The notes under the pieces: model-generated
The model's database searches: none
What the model was told of the DNA's origin: nothing
What the model saw: only the letters and a program-made list of their open reading frames with translations
Shown here: positions 61,484 through 64,000 of the stretch, one piece after another
Position numbering within the stretch: position 1 is the first letter of the stretch
How the letters are laid out: each line of letters opens with the position of its first letter
Program-made: the position numbers and the translations under genes
NCBI RefSeq assembly: GCF_013204845.1
Contig: NZ_JABMKY010000003.1
Coordinates: 124,001-188,000 of the forward strand
Direction of reading: 5' to 3'
DNA from: Paenibacillus qinlingensis
Lineage (GTDB): Bacteria > Bacillota > Bacilli > Paenibacillales > NBRC-103111
Length of the DNA stretch: 64,000 nucleotides

Positions 61484-61579
61484 GTCGAGCTGGGGATGGG
61501 ATATAGTAAAATAAGGAATAGGATCGTAAGAAAACATAATACATGGAGGTGACGGAGAGACGTATAGTGTAGAAAAAAG

Positions 61580-61608
61580 TTACTTATGAATTATCACTGT
61601 GGTAAAAT
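61580..61608 (+). promoter_or_regulatory. SigA-type promoter of the second short regulator-kinase pair
   Basis: TTACTT (61580-61585), 17-bp spacer, TAAAAT (61603-61608), 49 bp before the regulator start. It suggests this pair is transcribed separately from system 4. Confidence 0.6.
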
Positions 61609-61657
61609 ATGCACAAGGATTTTTTTTAACCTAGCGTACAGAGGGAGTGCTTGCAAA

Positions 61658-62683
61658 GTGAAATATATCCTCATAGTGGATGACGAACCGATGGTTCGGA
61701 TGGGGCTGGCCCAACTCGTCAGACAGTGCAACCCCTTGTTTCGCACGGTTGTCTCAGCGAATGGCATCGAGGCACTTGAACAAATCAACAAGCAACGCCC
61801 TGATTTGCTTCTAACCGACATTCGTATGCCGAAGATGGATGGTCTGGCCTTGTGCAAAGCCATTCAAGAGCTGCAAGTGAATTTCCCTGTTGTTGTTATT
61901 TCTGGTTATGATGATTTCTCTTACGCGCAGAAATGCCTTACTTTCGGCGTCAAAGAATACTTACTGAAACCGCTTACGGAACATGAGTTGTATCCGGTGC
62001 TTAATAAATTGCTCATACAACAGGATCAGGTGAAGCAAATCTCCTTCTTTCAAATAGAGGAGTGGTTGGAACGCGTTGAAGCAACGATTTGGTCTGCGGA
62101 TTTGGATGCCCTCCATGCCCTGCTAGATGAGTGGTCACAAAGCGACATGTTGAAAGGGATACAAGTTCAGCAGTTGGATCAGATGATGGCAGATGAGTTG
62201 AAGAGTGTAGTGAAAAAACTGAACTCTCGTGGCTTAGTGACCTTTACGACGCAGGCTTCGCCAGTACAATTGAATAGCTTGACGGAGGCTATGGACTATT
62301 TAAGGTCAGAGTTCGTCTATTTGTATCATCAGTTATTTCAATGGCGGGGTGGGAATCAGAAGAGCTTGTTTGAAGAAGCGAAAACCTACATTGACAATAA
62401 CATTTCCGAAGAGTTGAGCCTCGAAGAAGTGGCGGAGAAGATGGGACTTGCGCCAACGTATTTCAGTTATATTTTTAAGAAAATGACGAATGAAACATTT
62501 GTTCAATACCGTATGAAGAAGCGGATCGAAATGGCTAAGAAACTTCTCGAAATGCCGCACTATAAAGTTGTTGACGTGGGTGTGACGATTGGCTATCAGA
62601 ACTATCCGTATTTCACTAAGATTTTCAAGAAGATGACAGGCTGCTCGCCGACGGAATACCGCAGTATGTTGGGGATCAAATAA
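61658..62683 (+). CDS. short AraC-type response regulator (second copy)
   Basis: A 341-aa regulator resembling the one at 56805 in length and sequence: Asp54 in LTDIRMPKMDG, LLKPLT, and a C-terminal AraC domain (LEEVAEKMGLAPTYFSYIFKK and GVTIGYQNYPYFTKIFKKM) ending EYRSMLGIK. The start is GTG at 61658 behind GAGGGAG, giving MKYILIVDDE; the longer upstream frame includes the promoter and lacks a ribosome binding site. Its stop overlaps the kinase start by 1 bp. The importer it controls presumably lies beyond the right edge. Confidence 0.9.
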   Translation: MKYILIVDDEPMVRMGLAQLVRQCNPLFRTVVSANGIEALEQINKQRPDLLLTDIRMPKMDGLALCKAIQELQVNFPVVVISGYDDFSYAQKCLTFGVKEYLLKPLTEHELYPVLNKLLIQQDQVKQISFFQIEEWLERVEATIWSADLDALHALLDEWSQSDMLKGIQVQQLDQMMADELKSVVKKLNSRGLVTFTTQASPVQLNSLTEAMDYLRSEFVYLYHQLFQWRGGNQKSLFEEAKTYIDNNISEELSLEEVAEKMGLAPTYFSYIFKKMTNETFVQYRMKKRIEMAKKLLEMPHYKVVDVGVTIGYQNYPYFTKIFKKMTGCSPTEYRSMLGIK

Positions 62684-64000
62684 TGAGATCTAGCTTGGCA
62701 TTGCGTATGTTCGTTTATTTCGTGATCGTCATTGTGATATCTTCCTCTATCGTCGGCCTAGTCCTGTATGTTCAATCCACCAAGGAAGTGGATAAGCAAA
62801 CCAATGAGCTCTTAACTCAAATCGTCGATAATGCCATGAATCATACGGATATGTATTTGAAGAAATACGATCGCGCGACCGTATCAATGATGACTTCTAC
62901 CAATGTGAAAGAATTCTTGAATTTGGACAGCAATAATTTCATTCCATATTTTCTATCGATCAGGCCAATGAAAGAAAAGGTCCTTCAGCCACTTTTTATT
63001 AATAATCCTGAAATTAGTATGGTGTATTTGCTCGGATATAACGGGCTTAGCATCTATGATCATAATGCGGATACGTCAGATTTCAGCAACTCGCTCCTGT
63101 TGGATAAGCTGGACTCCTTGAAGGAAATTACAGATAAAGACGGCAAATTAACGATTATGGATTGGAGTTTTCTAGACGGGAAGCTAGCACTAACACGGAA
63201 AATCTCAGATCGCCAGACATCAAAAATTTTTAAAGGGATACTTGGTATTGAGCTTAATATTGAAGAGCTGACATCGTTGTGGAAGGGTATCCGTCTGGGG
63301 GAAACCGGGTATTTCTATATTGTGAATGACACGGGGAAAATTATCTATCATCCGATGTCCGGGATGATAGGCAAGCAGCTGGATGCCAAGCTGTTTACCA
63401 AACTCCGCGAAAATCAAAATCAGATTTTCGATTATAAAGATGATGTTGAACGAGTCCATTTTAACCGAAGATCGGACTATACGGGCTTGACATTGGTAGC
63501 ATCCATGCCCCTAGATGAACTTAGAGCCCCTGCATTAAATATTCGTAAAACGACGGTATACACCTGTGCAATTGCGTTAATAATCGCGTTGATTCTTGCC
63601 TACCGATTCGGGCAATCCATTATTCGGCCCATTAAAATGCTGGAAAACGGCATGCGCAAAACGGAAAAAGGTAATTGGACACATGTCGCCATCAGCGGTA
63701 GAACGGACGAAATGGATCGTCTTACGATCAGCTACAATATGATGGTCTCACGACTGCAAGAGCTTATGGAGCAAGTGTATGCCGAGGAGCTGAAGAATAA
63801 GGAATATTTGCTGAAAAGGCAGTCTGCCGAATTTCAAGCGTTGCAATTGCAAATCAATCCTCACTTTCTCTACAACACGCTTGAAACGATCGTCTGTTAC
63901 GCCGTCGTGCAGGATTCGCAAGAAATCAAAGAGATTGTACGCTCTCTGTCATATATGCTGCGTTATTCAGTGCGTGCCGACTTGGAGGAGATTACGGTTG
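62683..64000 (+). CDS. sensor histidine kinase, N-terminal part (3' truncated by window edge)
   Basis: The frame is open from ATG 62683 (overlapping the regulator stop, TAATG) to the window end, 439 codons. Seen: helix at about 8-30, a sensor region with GETGYFYIVNDTGKIIYHPMSG (Cache-like), a second helix near 287-305, HAMP, and QINPHFLYNTLETIVCYAVVQDSQEI with His394. The ATPase domain lies beyond the edge. Strongly similar to the kinase at 57818 in layout and around the His box. Confidence 0.92.
   Translation, partial: MRSSLALRMFVYFVIVIVISSSIVGLVLYVQSTKEVDKQTNELLTQIVDNAMNHTDMYLKKYDRATVSMMTSTNVKEFLNLDSNNFIPYFLSIRPMKEKVLQPLFINNPEISMVYLLGYNGLSIYDHNADTSDFSNSLLLDKLDSLKEITDKDGKLTIMDWSFLDGKLALTRKISDRQTSKIFKGILGIELNIEELTSLWKGIRLGETGYFYIVNDTGKIIYHPMSGMIGKQLDAKLFTKLRENQNQIFDYKDDVERVHFNRRSDYTGLTLVASMPLDELRAPALNIRKTTVYTCAIALIIALILAYRFGQSIIRPIKMLENGMRKTEKGNWTHVAISGRTDEMDRLTISYNMMVSRLQELMEQVYAEELKNKEYLLKRQSAEFQALQLQINPHFLYNTLETIVCYAVVQDSQEIKEIVRSLSYMLRYSVRADLEEITV

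Noticed and set aside
61541..61572. Nine-codon ORF starting ATGGAGGTG before the last regulator gene
   Set aside because: It lies upstream of the probable promoter and the apparent ribosome binding site is its own coding sequence.

Overview
The window looks like a chromosomal stretch of a Paenibacillus-type, endospore-forming, carbohydrate-degrading Firmicute. The evidence is a spore germinant-receptor operon, S-layer homology domains, strong Shine-Dalgarno sequences, rho-independent terminators, and repeated sets of YesM/YesN-like sensor kinase plus AraC-type response regulator next to sugar ABC importers and glycoside hydrolases. I saw no rRNA, tRNA, CRISPR array or intact insertion sequence.

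Layout. 1-564 is the end of an SLH-domain protein. 1069-9848 is sugar system 1 (two permeases, kinase, regulator, binding protein, GH115-like enzyme). A GNAT acetyltransferase follows (9917-10459). 10859-21597 is system 2 (kinase, regulator, two permeases, binding protein, intracellular GH13, secreted clan GH-D enzyme with binding modules). 22493-26180 holds a PhyH-like dioxygenase, an AraC regulator, an exported copper-amine-oxidase-N-like protein and a CGNR-type zinc-finger protein. 26374-30131 (minus strand) is a GerA/GerB/GerC operon. 30214-37570 is a stress or detoxification-like block: two epoxide-hydrolase-family paralogues, a NarL-type two-component pair, a cysteine-cluster protein, a DinB-MsrA fusion and MsrB. 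37831-52659 is system 3 (secreted multi-module alpha-galactosidase-like enzyme, divergent kinase/regulator pair, importer, intracellular enzyme of the same family, esterase). 52778-61483 is system 4 (binding protein, GH95-like enzyme, regulator, kinase, two permeases). 61658-64000 is another regulator/kinase pair, cut by the right edge.

How it works together (inference from family knowledge): each sugar locus senses an extracellular glycan fragment with its own kinase/regulator pair, imports oligosaccharides through a lipoprotein-fed two-permease importer, and finishes hydrolysis in the cytoplasm. None of the importers has its own ATPase gene, so a shared MsmX-type ATPase elsewhere is likely.

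The most interesting signals are regulatory. (1) Two promoters, before the first epoxide hydrolase and before the Msr genes, share one architecture: a GTAAC-type palindrome abutting the -35 box and a second palindrome just after the -10 box. (2) The two promoters of system 2 carry 14-bp direct repeats 23 bp apart at exactly the same distance from the -10 box. (3) Systems 1 and 3 each show their own shared promoter motif. (4) All four binding-protein genes are followed within 10-16 nt by a stem-loop. (5) A 22-23 bp palindromic repeat family sits in three intergenic clusters. (6) The short ORF before the first epoxide hydrolase resembles the signal-peptide region of its paralogue and may be a detached relic of it.
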